Assembly (NCBI RefSeq): GCF_000590925.1
Contig: NZ_CP004372.1
Span: 2,089,001 to 2,153,000, forward strand
Direction of reading: 5' to 3'
DNA: 64,000 nt
Source: Roseibacterium elongatum DSM 19469
Lineage (GTDB): Bacteria; Pseudomonadota; Alphaproteobacteria; Rhodobacterales; Rhodobacteraceae
Within the stretch, counting starts at the first letter, position 1. The number at the start of each line of letters is the position of its first letter. Below, piece by piece: positions 52,318 through 60,833 of this stretch. The notes beneath the pieces are model-generated. The model did no database searches. It saw only the letters and a list, made by a program, of their open reading frames with translations, and was not told where the DNA came from. The position numbers and the translations under genes are program-made.

Positions 52318-53220
52318 ATGGCCTATGACCTGACCTCGCTGGCCCTGTTTCGCAGCCTCGCGCAGGAGGGCAGCATCGCTGCAGCCGCGGCCAAGCTGGG
52401 CCTTGCCGCCTCCGCCGCCAGCCGCCGCCTCTCGGATCTGGAAAAACAGGCCGGTGTGGCGTTGATCCGGCGGCATCGGCGCGGCGTGACCCTGACCGAG
52501 GCCGGGCGGCTGATGCTCAGGCATGCCGAGGTGCTGGCCGGGCAGGTCGCGCGGCTGCAATCCGAGCTGGAGGACCACGCCGCCGGCCATCGCGGCGCGA
52601 TCCGCATGGCGGCCAATACCTCGGCCATCACGCAGTTCCTGCCCGAAGACCTGGCCGAGTTCCTTGTGTCCAATCCGGGCATCAGCCTTCAGATGGCCGA
52701 AATGGAAAGCGTCGAGATCATCCAGGCGGTGCGCAGCGGCGCGGTGGACCTGGGGATATTCTCGGCCTTCACCCAGGCGGCGGGGCTGCATGTGCTGCCC
52801 TATCGCCGCGACACGCTGGTGGTCTGCGCCCCGGCCGATCATCCGCTGAGCGCGCGGCGCACGCTGCGCCTGCGCGATCTCGACGGACACAGCGTGGTGG
52901 CCCTTCAGCGCAACAGTTCCCTGCAGGCCCATGTCGACAAACGCGCCGAGGATCTGGGCATCACCATCCGCACCACGGTCGAAGTCAAAAGCTTCGATGG
53001 CGTGCGGCGCATGGTGCAGGCGCGGCTTGGCATCGCGATCCTGCCCTTCGGCGCCGTCGAGGCCTATCTTGGGGATGGCAGCATCGTGATGATCCCCATC
53101 GACGAGCCCTGGGCGACGCGCGACCTGATGATCGCCTTGCCCGGTTCCGACGACCTGTCGCCGCAGGTCGCGGCCTTGGTTCGGATATTGCAGGGGCAGG
53201 GCGATCAGGCGCGCCAGTAG
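52318..53220 (+). CDS. LysR-family regulator of the tct operon
   Basis: A 300-residue LysR-type regulator: N-terminal winged helix (FRSLAQEGSIAAAAAKLGLAASAASRRL) and a substrate-binding domain with SGAVDLGIFSAF. It lies directly after tctA and is probably the regulator of the divergent tct and lyase/CoA-transferase operons, responding to the transported acid. The start is ATG 52318 or GTG 52312; AAGGG lies 5 or 11 bases ahead. Its last 16 bases overlap the convergent trmO gene. Confidence 0.88.
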   Translation: MAYDLTSLALFRSLAQEGSIAAAAAKLGLAASAASRRLSDLEKQAGVALIRRHRRGVTLTEAGRLMLRHAEVLAGQVARLQSELEDHAAGHRGAIRMAANTSAITQFLPEDLAEFLVSNPGISLQMAEMESVEIIQAVRSGAVDLGIFSAFTQAAGLHVLPYRRDTLVVCAPADHPLSARRTLRLRDLDGHSVVALQRNSSLQAHVDKRAEDLGITIRTTVEVKSFDGVRRMVQARLGIAILPFGAVEAYLGDGSIVMIPIDEPWATRDLMIALPGSDDLSPQVAALVRILQGQGDQARQ

Positions 53221-53678
53221 CCTTGCATCAGGACCTTGGCCCAATCCGGTTCCCTGAGTGGCCCGCGCGGCGCAAAGCCCGACATGACCGGCTTGATGTC
53301 CAGCACCGGCGTGCCGTCGATGGCATCAAGACCGGCAAGGTGCAGCGCCAGCCCATCGACCCCCAGCACCCGGCAGGCCGTGACACCGATGCGGTTCGGG
53401 CGGTTTTTTCCACGCTGCGCAAAGATTCCGACCCGTGGCCAGTCCGGGTTGCCGCGCGGATGCCGCGCGCCGGTTTCGATCTGCGCCGGCGTCACGCGGT
53501 CGAACAGAAAAACGATCTCGGCATGGGAAAAGCGGTCGAGGCCCATCAGCGCCTCGGGCGTGAACCGGGCTGGGTCAAGCTCGATCCGGGCCGCGATGCT
53601 GTCCCAGTCGTCATCGACCGGCGCGGCCCGGTTCGAGACGACCCGCCCGATGGGGTGCAGGGTAACGCCCTGCGCCAT
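53205..53678 (-). CDS. trmO: tRNA (t6A37) methyltransferase TrmO/TsaA-like
   Basis: A 157-residue beta-barrel protein of the TsaA/YaeB family, which adds the N6-methyl group to t6A37 in some threonine tRNAs using SAM. It starts MAQGVTLHPIGRVVSN, has RFSHAEIVFLFDRV, ARHPRGNPDWPRVGIFAQRGKNRPNRIGVT (cofactor loop) and a short C-terminal PVLDIKPVMSGF motif. It lacks the extra C-terminal domain of the E. coli protein. One base separates it from the upstream CMD-family gene stop. Confidence 0.85.
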   Translation of the reverse strand: MAQGVTLHPIGRVVSNRAAPVDDDWDSIAARIELDPARFTPEALMGLDRFSHAEIVFLFDRVTPAQIETGARHPRGNPDWPRVGIFAQRGKNRPNRIGVTACRVLGVDGLALHLAGLDAIDGTPVLDIKPVMSGFAPRGPLREPDWAKVLMQGYWRA

Positions 53679-53679
53679 G

Positions 53680-54069
53680 TCAGAGCATCCCTTCCTCGGC
53701 CAGAACCTTTCGGGCGACACGGAAACATTCATGCGCCTGCGGCACGCCGCAATAGATCGCGACGACATGCACGGCGGCGCGGATCTGGTCGCGGGTGACG
53801 CCATTGCGGATCGCGCCGCGGCAATGGATTTCCCATTCGTGCATCTTCCCCAGCGCGCCCAGCATGGACAGGTTCATCAGGCTACGGGTCTTGGCGTCGA
53901 TGGCGTCATCGCCCCAGCCAAAGCCCCAGGCCCAGGCGGTCATCGCCTCTTGAAAGCCTTGGGTCAGGTCGTCGGCGCTCTCGAAGCTTTTGGCGACATA
54001 ATCTTCGCCAAGCGTGGCCTTGCGCCGTTCCATCCCCTTTTCGAACAGATCCTCGTCGAACGTGCCCAT
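53680..54069 (-). CDS. Carboxymuconolactone decarboxylase-family protein
   Basis: A 129-residue all-helical protein like PcaC (4-carboxymuconolactone decarboxylase): MERRKATLGEDYV, FGWGDDAIDAKTRSLMNLSMLGAL, HCRGAIRNGVTRDQI and AAVHVVAIYCGVP-QAHECF. Lacking a CxxC pair, it is closer to PcaC than to AhpD peroxidases. No other protocatechuate genes are nearby, so the actual role is open. It is transcribed with trmO. Confidence 0.8.
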   Translation of the reverse strand: MGTFDEDLFEKGMERRKATLGEDYVAKSFESADDLTQGFQEAMTAWAWGFGWGDDAIDAKTRSLMNLSMLGALGKMHEWEIHCRGAIRNGVTRDQIRAAVHVVAIYCGVPQAHECFRVARKVLAEEGML

Positions 54070-54125
54070 CTGTGTCCTCCCTCATTCCATCTGATCCCCG
54101 AGTGTGGTCTGCGCGGTGTCGGCGA

Positions 54126-54839
54126 TCAACCGTCCTCGCCCAGGGTCAAGGCGACGCGGTCGCCGGCGAACCATGTGCGCCCGTATTCGACCGGGCGGCC
54201 CGCGGCATCCACATTCACACCGACGGTGCGCAAGATCGCCGCGCCACCGGGCAGATGCAGATGCGTGGCAAGGGTGGGCGATGCCGTCTTGGCCGTGATC
54301 GTCGTTCGGGCTCGGGTGTAATCGTCAAGGCCATTGGCCTTGAACGCCTGGGTCACCGATTGCGTGGCCTGCAGCGCGCGCAGCATCTGCGGGAACCGCG
54401 CCGCCGGAAAGACCGAACGAAACAGCGCGATGGGTGCGCCGTCTGACAGGCTGAGCCCCTCGTAGACATGCACCTCGGCCCCGTCATCAAGCGAAAGGGC
54501 CTCGGCCTCGTCCGGGCCGGCGGCGCGCGTTTCCAGATGCAGGATGCGTTTTTCGGGCACGCGGCCGGCGGCGGTCAGGTTCTGGTGGAACCGGACGCGG
54601 CGGCCAATGGGGTAGGGCGTCGGGCGATGGCGCACGAACACGCCCGCGCCGCGCCGGGCATGGATCGTGCCGGTCTCGGCCAGATCGGCAAGGGCACGGC
54701 GCACTGTGTGCCGGTTCACGCCGAAGCGTTCGGCCAATTTCGCCTCGGTCGGCAGCTTGTCGCCCGGGGCGTAGTGCCCATCGGCGATTTCTTCCGACAA
54801 CCGGTCGCGGATCGCGGTCCAAAGGGGGGAGCGTCCCAT
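54126..54839 (-). CDS. phnF: Phosphonate operon regulator, GntR/HutC family
   Basis: A 237-residue GntR-family regulator: winged helix (IADGHYAPGDKLPTEAKLAERFGVNRHTVRRAL) and a C-terminal UTRA ligand domain. Divergent from phnG, it corresponds to PhnF. It probably represses the C-P lyase operon; the tandem TTGTATAG repeats in the 96-base gap are its likely site. Confidence 0.88.
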   Translation of the reverse strand: MGRSPLWTAIRDRLSEEIADGHYAPGDKLPTEAKLAERFGVNRHTVRRALADLAETGTIHARRGAGVFVRHRPTPYPIGRRVRFHQNLTAAGRVPEKRILHLETRAAGPDEAEALSLDDGAEVHVYEGLSLSDGAPIALFRSVFPAARFPQMLRALQATQSVTQAFKANGLDDYTRARTTITAKTASPTLATHLHLPGGAAILRTVGVNVDAAGRPVEYGRTWFAGDRVALTLGEDG

Positions 54840-54898
54840 TCTGTCACCAAATCTTCATGTCACGTGGGCTTGTGCCGCCTCGGGTGGCCTCGTATGAT

Positions 54899-54914
54899 TT
54901 GTATAGTTGTATAG
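54899..54914. promoter_or_regulatory. Candidate PhnF operator, tandem repeat
   Basis: TTGTATAG is repeated twice without a gap in the phnF-phnG intergenic region. HutC-type regulators commonly bind GTATA-containing half-sites, so this is the best candidate site; it lies 21 bases before phnG. Confidence 0.5.
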
Positions 54915-54935
54915 AAAAATGGACAACTCGAAAAT

Positions 54936-55412
54936 ATGTCGATCTCTTCCCCCGAGGTATCGGACGCGGCGGCGATGGCGGCCCGGAAACTGCGCCTGTC
55001 GACGCTGGCCAAGGCGCCGTCGGAGCGCCTGTGCGCGCTGTGGGCGGCGTACCGGGCGGACCCGCCCGCGCATGAGGTGCTGCGCCCCCCCGAGGTCGGC
55101 ACGGTCATGCTGCGCGGTCGCGCCGGTGCGACTGGTGCGCCGTTCAACCTGGGCGAAATGACCGTGACGCGCTGTTCCGTCCGTCTGACGGGCGGTGCCG
55201 TGGGGCACGGCCATGTGCAGGGCCGCGATCGTGACGCGGCGCTGGCGGCCGCGCTGATCGACGCCTTGTCCGAGGCCGGCGAGGCCAAGGCGATCGAGAC
55301 CGCCATTCTGGCGCCCCTGCGCGACGAGGCGGTGGCGTCCAAGGCCGCGCGCGCGGCCAAGGCGGCGGCCACCAGGGTCGAGTTCTTCACCATGGTCCGG
55401 GGAGAGAATTGA
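54936..55412 (+). CDS. phnG: C-P lyase complex subunit PhnG
   Basis: PhnG is part of the PhnGHIJ core that couples methylphosphonate-type substrates to ATP. The 158-residue protein has LRPPEVGTVMLRGRAGATGAPFNLGEMTVTRCSVRL, characteristic of the family, and GHGHVQGRD. It is the first gene after the phnF-phnG divergent promoter; its TGA shares a base with the phnH ATG. Confidence 0.92.
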   Translation: MSISSPEVSDAAAMAARKLRLSTLAKAPSERLCALWAAYRADPPAHEVLRPPEVGTVMLRGRAGATGAPFNLGEMTVTRCSVRLTGGAVGHGHVQGRDRDAALAAALIDALSEAGEAKAIETAILAPLRDEAVASKAARAAKAAATRVEFFTMVRGEN

Positions 55413-55981
55413 TGCAGGCCCAGTTTCTTGACGGCGGCTTTGCCGATCCGCCGCGCGACGCCGCACATGCCTTTCGCGCGGCCCTGTCGGCGCTGTCGCG
55501 TCCCGGGCGGATCGAGACCATGGCCGGGGCGATGCCCCCCGCGCCGGCCTCGCCCGCGGCGGGCGCGCTGCTGCTGACGCTTTGCGACAGCACGACGGGC
55601 CTCTATCTGGCCCCGTCCCATGACACCGAGGCGCTGCGCGGCTGGATCACCTTTCACACCGCCGCGCCTGTCGTCGGGCCCGAGCACGCGGCCTTTGCCT
55701 TGGGCACGTGGTCGGGTTTGCAGCCTGTGACGCGGTTCCGGATCGGCACGCCGGAATACCCCGACCGCGCGGCGACCCTGATCGTCGAGCTGGACGCGCT
55801 GGACAATGCGGGCGCGACCCTGACCGGCCCCGGCATCGAGGACAGCGCGCGCCTGTCGGTGCCTGACGTCGCGGCCTTTCAGGCCAACCGCCGGCAGTTC
55901 CCGCTGGGGTTCGATACCTACTTTACCTGCGGCGACCGCGTGGCCGGTTTGCCGCGCTCCACCCGCCTAGAGGAGGGCTGA
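55412..55981 (+). CDS. phnH: C-P lyase complex subunit PhnH
   Basis: A 189-residue PhnH: FADPPRDAAHAFRAALSALSRPG near the N-terminus is the family signature, with TGPGIEDSARL and FPLGFDTYFTCGDRVAGLPRST at the end. PhnH forms the symmetric core with PhnG, I and J. ATG 55412 (TGATG junction with phnG) is preferred to the TTG just ahead. Confidence 0.93.
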   Translation: MQAQFLDGGFADPPRDAAHAFRAALSALSRPGRIETMAGAMPPAPASPAAGALLLTLCDSTTGLYLAPSHDTEALRGWITFHTAAPVVGPEHAAFALGTWSGLQPVTRFRIGTPEYPDRAATLIVELDALDNAGATLTGPGIEDSARLSVPDVAAFQANRRQFPLGFDTYFTCGDRVAGLPRSTRLEEG

Positions 55982-55984
55982 TCC

Positions 55985-57076
55985 ATGTATGTGGCCGTAA
56001 AGGGCGGCGAGCGCGCGATCGACAATGCCCATGCCTGGCTGGCCGAGGAACGGCGCGGCGACACCGATGTGGCCGAGTTGAGCCTGGCGCAGATCCGCGA
56101 ACAGCTCAGCCTTGCCGTGAACAGGGTGATGGCCGAGGGCTCGCTTTACGACCCCGATCTCGCCGCGCTGGCGATCAAGCAGGCGCGCGGCGACCTGATC
56201 GAGGCGGTGTTCCTGATCCGCGCCTATCGCACCACCCTGCCGCGTTTCGGCGCGACCCATCCCGTTGACACGGGCGCGATGGCCTGCGACCGGCGCATCA
56301 GCGCGACCTTCAAGGATCTGCCGGGCGGGCAGGTGCTGGGCCCGACCTTCGACTACACGCATCGGCTTCTGGATTTCGCCCTGGCGGCCGAAGGGCTGCA
56401 GCCGCCCGCGGCACGTGAGGGGACGGCGGCGCAGGACCCGCTGCCGCATGTCACCGACTTTCTCGCGCGCGAGGACCTGATCCAGCCTGAACCCGAGGGT
56501 GCCGAGACCCCGCGCGACCTGACGCGCGAGCCTTTGGAGTTACCCGCCGACCGCCCCCTGCGCCTGCAAGCCCTGACCCGTGGCGACGAGGGATTCGTGT
56601 TGTCCATGGCCTATTCCACGCAGCGCGGCTATGGCCGAAACCATCCGTTCGTGGGCGAGTTGCGCATCGGCACCGTGCCGGTCGAGATGGAGATCCCCGA
56701 GCTGGGCTTTTCCATCGAGCTGGGAGACGTCGTGCTGACCGAATGCGAGACGGTAAACCAGTTCACCGGGTCCAGGACCGAACCGCCGCAATTCACGCGC
56801 GGCTACGGCCTCGTCTTCGGGCAGACCGAGCGCAAGGCGATTTCCATGGCGCTGGTGGATCGTGCCCTGCGGTGGGAGGAATTGGGCGAGGACTATGTCG
56901 GCGCGCCCGCACAGGATGCGGAGTTCGTTCTCTACCATGCCGATAATGTGCAGGCGACGGGGTTCCTGGAACACATCAAGCTGCCGCATTACGTCGATTT
57001 CCAGTCCGAACTGGAGTTGATCCGTCGGCTGCGGGCCGAGGCAATGCAGGCCGACGCGCAAGAGGCGGCGGAATGA
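55985..57076 (+). CDS. phnI: C-P lyase complex subunit PhnI
   Basis: PhnI exchanges the adenine of ATP for the phosphonate, giving the ribosyl-phosphonate triphosphate. The 363-residue protein begins MYVAVKGGERAIDNAHAWL and contains RTTLPRFGATHPVDTGAM, YSTQRGYGRNHPFVGELR and ARGYGL-type ends (FTRGYGLVFGQTERKAISMALVDRAL). GGAGGG precedes the start. A 220-base gap to phnJ follows, unusual for this operon. Confidence 0.94.
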   Translation: MYVAVKGGERAIDNAHAWLAEERRGDTDVAELSLAQIREQLSLAVNRVMAEGSLYDPDLAALAIKQARGDLIEAVFLIRAYRTTLPRFGATHPVDTGAMACDRRISATFKDLPGGQVLGPTFDYTHRLLDFALAAEGLQPPAAREGTAAQDPLPHVTDFLAREDLIQPEPEGAETPRDLTREPLELPADRPLRLQALTRGDEGFVLSMAYSTQRGYGRNHPFVGELRIGTVPVEMEIPELGFSIELGDVVLTECETVNQFTGSRTEPPQFTRGYGLVFGQTERKAISMALVDRALRWEELGEDYVGAPAQDAEFVLYHADNVQATGFLEHIKLPHYVDFQSELELIRRLRAEAMQADAQEAAE

Positions 57077-57089
57077 TCGGCGCTGATCC

Positions 57090-57268
57090 TCACCGTGATT
57101 TGGGCACGCCGCGTCGGGGGTCGGATCGGGGGATCCGGCCGGGGCGGGGGTGTTTGCGAAGCCCTTGGTTCGGGGCGTCGCGGTCCCGGATCAGTACGGT
57201 ATACACTGCCGCGCCGATGATCGCGGCCACCACGGCGACGAGACCGCCAAAACCCCCAAAGCACCCAT
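57090..57268 (-). CDS. Possible small single-span membrane protein antisense between phnI and phnJ
   Basis: On the minus strand a start at 57268 reads MGALGV, and after one added T in the TTTT run (plus strand 57249-57252) the frame continues FGGLVAVVAAIIGAAVYTVL-IRDRDAPNQG to a TGA at 57090. This would be a 59-residue protein with one transmembrane helix and a basic tail. It explains the odd 220-base gap, but it needs a frameshift and has no recognised family. Confidence 0.25.
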
Positions 57269-57296
57269 TCCATCGCCAATGCCCTCCGAGGCTCTC

Positions 57297-58158
57297 ATGT
57301 CTGACTACAACTTCGCCTATCTCGACGAACAAACCAAGCGCATGATCCGCCGCGCGATCCTGAAAGGGGTCGCCGTGCCGGGCTATCAGGTGCCCTTCGC
57401 CAGCCGTGAAATGCCCATGCCATACGGCTGGGGGACGGGGGGCGGTTCAGGTCAGCGCGGCCTGCCTCACGCCGGATGACAGGCTCAAGGTGATCGACCA
57501 GGGGGCCGATGACACCACCAACGCCGTCTCGATCCGCAAGTTCTTTGAAAAGACCGCCCGGGTGGCCACGACCGAACACACGGCCGAGGCCACCGTGATC
57601 CAGACCCGCCACCGCATCCCCGAAACGCCACTGACCGAGGATCAGATCCTCGTCTATCAGGTGCCGATCCCCGAGCCGCTGCGGTTTCTCGAACCCTCCG
57701 AGGTCGAGACGCGCAAGATGCACGCGCTTGAGGATTACGGGCTGATGCATGTGAAGCTCTACGAGGATATCAGCCGCCACGGCGAGATCGCGACCGCCTA
57801 TGCCTACCCGGTCACGGTCGAGGGGCGTTACGTGATGGACCCATCCCCGATCCCGAAATTCGACAACCCCAAGCTGGAAAGCGCGGCACTACAGCTTTTC
57901 GGTGCGGGGCGGGAACAGCGCATCTACGCCGTGCCGCCCTACACCAAGGTCGTCAGCCTTGATTTCGAGGATTACCCCTTCGATCCGTCCAAGGCGCCGC
58001 ATGCCTGCGCGCTTTGCGGGGCCGAGGACAGTTATCTGGACGAGGTCATCACCGACGATCGGGGCAGTCGCATGTTCGTGTGTTCCGACACCGATTTCTG
58101 CGCCTCGCGGCGTGCGGAGGGGCATGTGGGCAAACTGGGCGAGGCGGTGCCCGCATGA
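57297..58158 (+). CDS. phnJ: C-P lyase, radical SAM subunit PhnJ (frameshifted)
   Basis: PhnJ cleaves the carbon-phosphorus bond with a radical SAM mechanism. The product starts MSDYNFAYLDEQTKRMIRRA and runs to MPMPYGWGTGG; after the break VIDQGADDTTNAVSIRKFF, RIPETPLTEDQILVYQVPIP, and the cluster/active-site cysteines CALCG and FVCSDTDFC follow. The frame changes by one extra G at or near the G6 run at 57437-57445; removing one base gives GTGGVQVSA and a 286-residue protein close to the usual length. Sequencing error is likely. RBS GAGG precedes the start; the stop overlaps the hydrolase gene (ATGA). Confidence 0.93.
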
Positions 58159-58832
58159 GCGAGACCGTCTGGATCCATGGCACCGGCCTGAACGGGCTGC
58201 GCTGGGGGCCGCAGGCCGAGACGGGTCTTTGGCCCGATTTGCCCGGCCATGGGGCCGCGCCGCGCGCCGGTGACACGGTCGCGGCCTATGCCAAGGCACT
58301 GGTGCCGGGCCTGCCGCCGCGCTTTGCCATCGTCGGCCATTCGCTGGGGGGCATGGTGGCCATGGCGCTGGCGGCAAGGGCCCCCGACCGCTGCCGCGCC
58401 TTGATCCTGATCGACGTGCCGCTGTCGCTGCCCGACTGGATGCCGAAACGTCTGGGTGTCTGGACCGCGCCCGTGTTTTCGCGGTTTCCCGGCCCGCGCG
58501 GCTTTGCCCGGATGATGGCGCGGCGCACTGAAAACGTCACGGCTCGCCCCGCGATCCGTGACCGGATCGAGGCAATGGACCGTGGCGGTTTTCAGGATGC
58601 GATGGTGGCCACCGCGCGCTTTGACGGTCGCCCGTTATTGCCCAAGCTGACCATGCCGGTCCTGTCCCTGCTGGGGCGCGACAGCATGCTGACCGGGCAG
58701 ATGGAGCGGCATGCCTATGCCGCCCTGCCCAAGGCCGAACTGGTCGAGATCGAGGCCGGCCACATGCTGCCCTTCGATGCGGCCGAGACGATCGACCCGA
58801 TGATGACCCGTTTTCTGGAGATGCACCGATGA
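58155..58832 (+). CDS. Alpha/beta hydrolase within the phn operon
   Basis: A 225-residue alpha/beta-fold hydrolase (BioH/MenH-like size): HGTGLNG forms the oxyanion region, nucleophile Ser in VGHSLGGM, and the catalytic His in EAGHMLPFD. It is not part of the E. coli C-P lyase set. It overlaps phnJ (ATGA) and phnK (ATGA), so it is made with them in fixed order, suggesting a step on phosphonate esters or amides, or quality control. Function is inferred from place only. Confidence 0.85.
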   Translation: MSETVWIHGTGLNGLRWGPQAETGLWPDLPGHGAAPRAGDTVAAYAKALVPGLPPRFAIVGHSLGGMVAMALAARAPDRCRALILIDVPLSLPDWMPKRLGVWTAPVFSRFPGPRGFARMMARRTENVTARPAIRDRIEAMDRGGFQDAMVATARFDGRPLLPKLTMPVLSLLGRDSMLTGQMERHAYAALPKAELVEIEAGHMLPFDAAETIDPMMTRFLEMHR

Positions 58833-59599
58833 CGCCGCTTTTGTCCGTTCAGGACCTGACGAAACGCTATGGCGCACGGATCGGGTGCGCCGATGTCGGT
58901 TTCGACCTGTACTCCGGCGAGGTGCTGGGGATCGTCGGTGAAAGCGGATCAGGCAAATCCACGCTGCTCAATTGCCTTGCCGGGCATCTGGCGCCGGACG
59001 CGGGGCGGGTGGTCTTCGACACCCGCGCCGACGGGCCGCGCGATGTCTTGCGGATGTCGGAACCCGAACGCCGCATGCTGGGCCGCACCGATTGGGCCTT
59101 TGTCCACCAGAACCCGCGCGACGGGTTGCGCATGCGGATCAGCGCGGGCGGCAATGTGGGCGAACGCGTGATGGCCGTGGGGGCGCGGCACTACGGCGAT
59201 ATCCGCGATCAGGCACTGGATTGGCTGGGCCGGGTCGAGATCGCGGGCGAGCGGATCGACGACCGTCCCTCGGCCTTTTCGGGCGGGATGCAGCAACGCC
59301 TACAAATCGCGCGCAACCTCGTGACCGGGCCCCGGCTGGTGTTCATGGACGAACCGACCGGGGGCCTTGATGTGAGCGTGCAGGCCCGGCTGTTGGACCT
59401 GATCCGCGGGCTTGTGCGGCGCATGGGTCTTTCCGCCATCGTGGTGACGCATGATCTGGCTGTCGTACGCCTGTTGGCGGATCGGCTTATGGTGATGAAG
59501 GACGGCCATGTGATCGAGACCGGTCTGACCGATCAGGTGCTCGACGATCCGCAGGCCGCCTATACGCAGCTGCTCGTCAGCTCGGTTCTGCACGTCTGA
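58829..59599 (+). CDS. phnK: C-P lyase ABC-type subunit PhnK
   Basis: PhnK is an ABC ATPase-like protein that binds the PhnGHIJ core instead of a transporter. The 256-residue protein has Walker A GESGSGKST, signature FSGGMQQR, Walker B LVFMDEPT and PhnK-typical ERRMLGRTDWAFVHQNPRDGLRM. It overlaps the hydrolase gene and is followed by phnL after 11 bases. Confidence 0.93.
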   Translation: MTPLLSVQDLTKRYGARIGCADVGFDLYSGEVLGIVGESGSGKSTLLNCLAGHLAPDAGRVVFDTRADGPRDVLRMSEPERRMLGRTDWAFVHQNPRDGLRMRISAGGNVGERVMAVGARHYGDIRDQALDWLGRVEIAGERIDDRPSAFSGGMQQRLQIARNLVTGPRLVFMDEPTGGLDVSVQARLLDLIRGLVRRMGLSAIVVTHDLAVVRLLADRLMVMKDGHVIETGLTDQVLDDPQAAYTQLLVSSVLHV

Positions 59600-59610
59600 G
59601 GAGGCCCCCG

Positions 59611-60291
59611 ATGATCAAGGTCGAAAATCTCGCTAAGAATTTCACGCTCCACAATCAGGGCGGCGCCGTCATCCCGGTGATCGAGGGGGCGGGGTTTTCG
59701 GTCGCCCCCGGTGAATGCGTGGCGCTAACCGGCGAAAGCGGGGCGGGCAAATCCACCGTGATGCGCATTCTCTACGGCAACTACACGGCGCAGGGCGGGT
59801 CGGTGCGGATCGATGGCATCGACATCACCCGCGCTGCGCCGCGCGAGATCCTGGCGCTGCGGCGCGAGACGCTGGGCTATGTCAGCCAGTTCCTGCGCGT
59901 CCTACCGCGTGTGCCCACGCTGGAGGTGGTGGCCGAGCCGCTGCTGGCGCTGGGGCGCAGCGAAGACGCGGCGCTCGACCGCGCCCGCGATCTGCTGACG
60001 CGGCTGCGCATCCCCGAACGGCTGTGGTCGCTGTCGCCCACGACCTTTTCGGGCGGGGAACAGCAGCGCGTGAACATCGCGCGCGGCTTTGCCCATGGCT
60101 ACCCGGCCCTGCTGCTGGACGAACCCACCGCCAGCCTGGACGCCACCAACCGCGAGACGGTCCTGTCCCTGATCGAAGAGGCCAAGGCTGGTGGCGCGGC
60201 CATCGTCGGCATCTTTCACGATCTCGAGGCGCGCGCCCGTGTCGCCGATCGCGAGATCGACGTGTCGGCCTTTACCCCGAGGGCGGCGTGA
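59611..60291 (+). CDS. phnL: C-P lyase ABC-type subunit PhnL
   Basis: A 226-residue ABC ATPase-like protein with Walker A GESGAGKST, PhnL-type GYVSQFLRVLPRVP, signature FSGGEQQR and Walker B LLLDEPT. In E. coli PhnL binds on top of PhnK in the lyase complex and is needed for activity. GAGG precedes the start. Its TGA shares one base with the phnN ATG. Confidence 0.93.
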   Translation: MIKVENLAKNFTLHNQGGAVIPVIEGAGFSVAPGECVALTGESGAGKSTVMRILYGNYTAQGGSVRIDGIDITRAAPREILALRRETLGYVSQFLRVLPRVPTLEVVAEPLLALGRSEDAALDRARDLLTRLRIPERLWSLSPTTFSGGEQQRVNIARGFAHGYPALLLDEPTASLDATNRETVLSLIEEAKAGGAAIVGIFHDLEARARVADREIDVSAFTPRAA

Positions 60292-60833
60292 TGGCGGGGC
60301 GGTTCATCGCCGTGGTCGGGCCGTCAGGCGTCGGCAAGGACAGCGTGATGGAGGCGCTCTGCGCCGCGCGCCCCGATCTTTATCGCGCGCGCCGCGTCAT
60401 CACCCGACCCGAAGCGGTGGGCGGCGAGGCGTTCGACGGGATCAGCCCGGCCCTGTTCGCGGCGCGGGCCGCTGGCGGGGATTTCGCGCTGCACTGGCAG
60501 GCGCATGGGCTGAGCTACGGCATCCCGCGCGAGGTGCAGACCGTGTTACGCGGCGGTCGGGATGTGTTGGCCAACCTCTCGCGCGGAGTCCTGGGCAAGG
60601 CAGGCCGCGCGTTCGACGATGTCCACGTGCTGCATATCACCGCGACCCCCGAGGCGTTGAAGCGCCGTCTGGCCGGGCGCGCCCGCGAAAGCGCGGCAGA
60701 CATCGCCCGACGCCTGTCGCGGCCAGCGCCCGAGATGCCCACCGACCTGACGGTCACCGAGATCGACAACTCCGGCCCGCTTTCGGAGGCCGTGGCGCAG
60801 GCCATGGCCGCGCTCTACCCTGCGAGGGTATAG
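60291..60833 (+). CDS. phnN: Ribose 1,5-bisphosphate phosphokinase
   Basis: PhnN converts ribose 1,5-bisphosphate to PRPP, the final step of phosphonate breakdown. The 180-residue guanylate-kinase-like protein has the P-loop VVGPSGVGKDSV, the RARRVITRPEAVGGE segment and GISPALFAARAAGGDFAL-HWQAHGLSYGIP. The 3' end overlaps the convergent DUF1045 gene by 19 bases. Confidence 0.93.
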   Translation: MAGRFIAVVGPSGVGKDSVMEALCAARPDLYRARRVITRPEAVGGEAFDGISPALFAARAAGGDFALHWQAHGLSYGIPREVQTVLRGGRDVLANLSRGVLGKAGRAFDDVHVLHITATPEALKRRLAGRARESAADIARRLSRPAPEMPTDLTVTEIDNSGPLSEAVAQAMAALYPARV

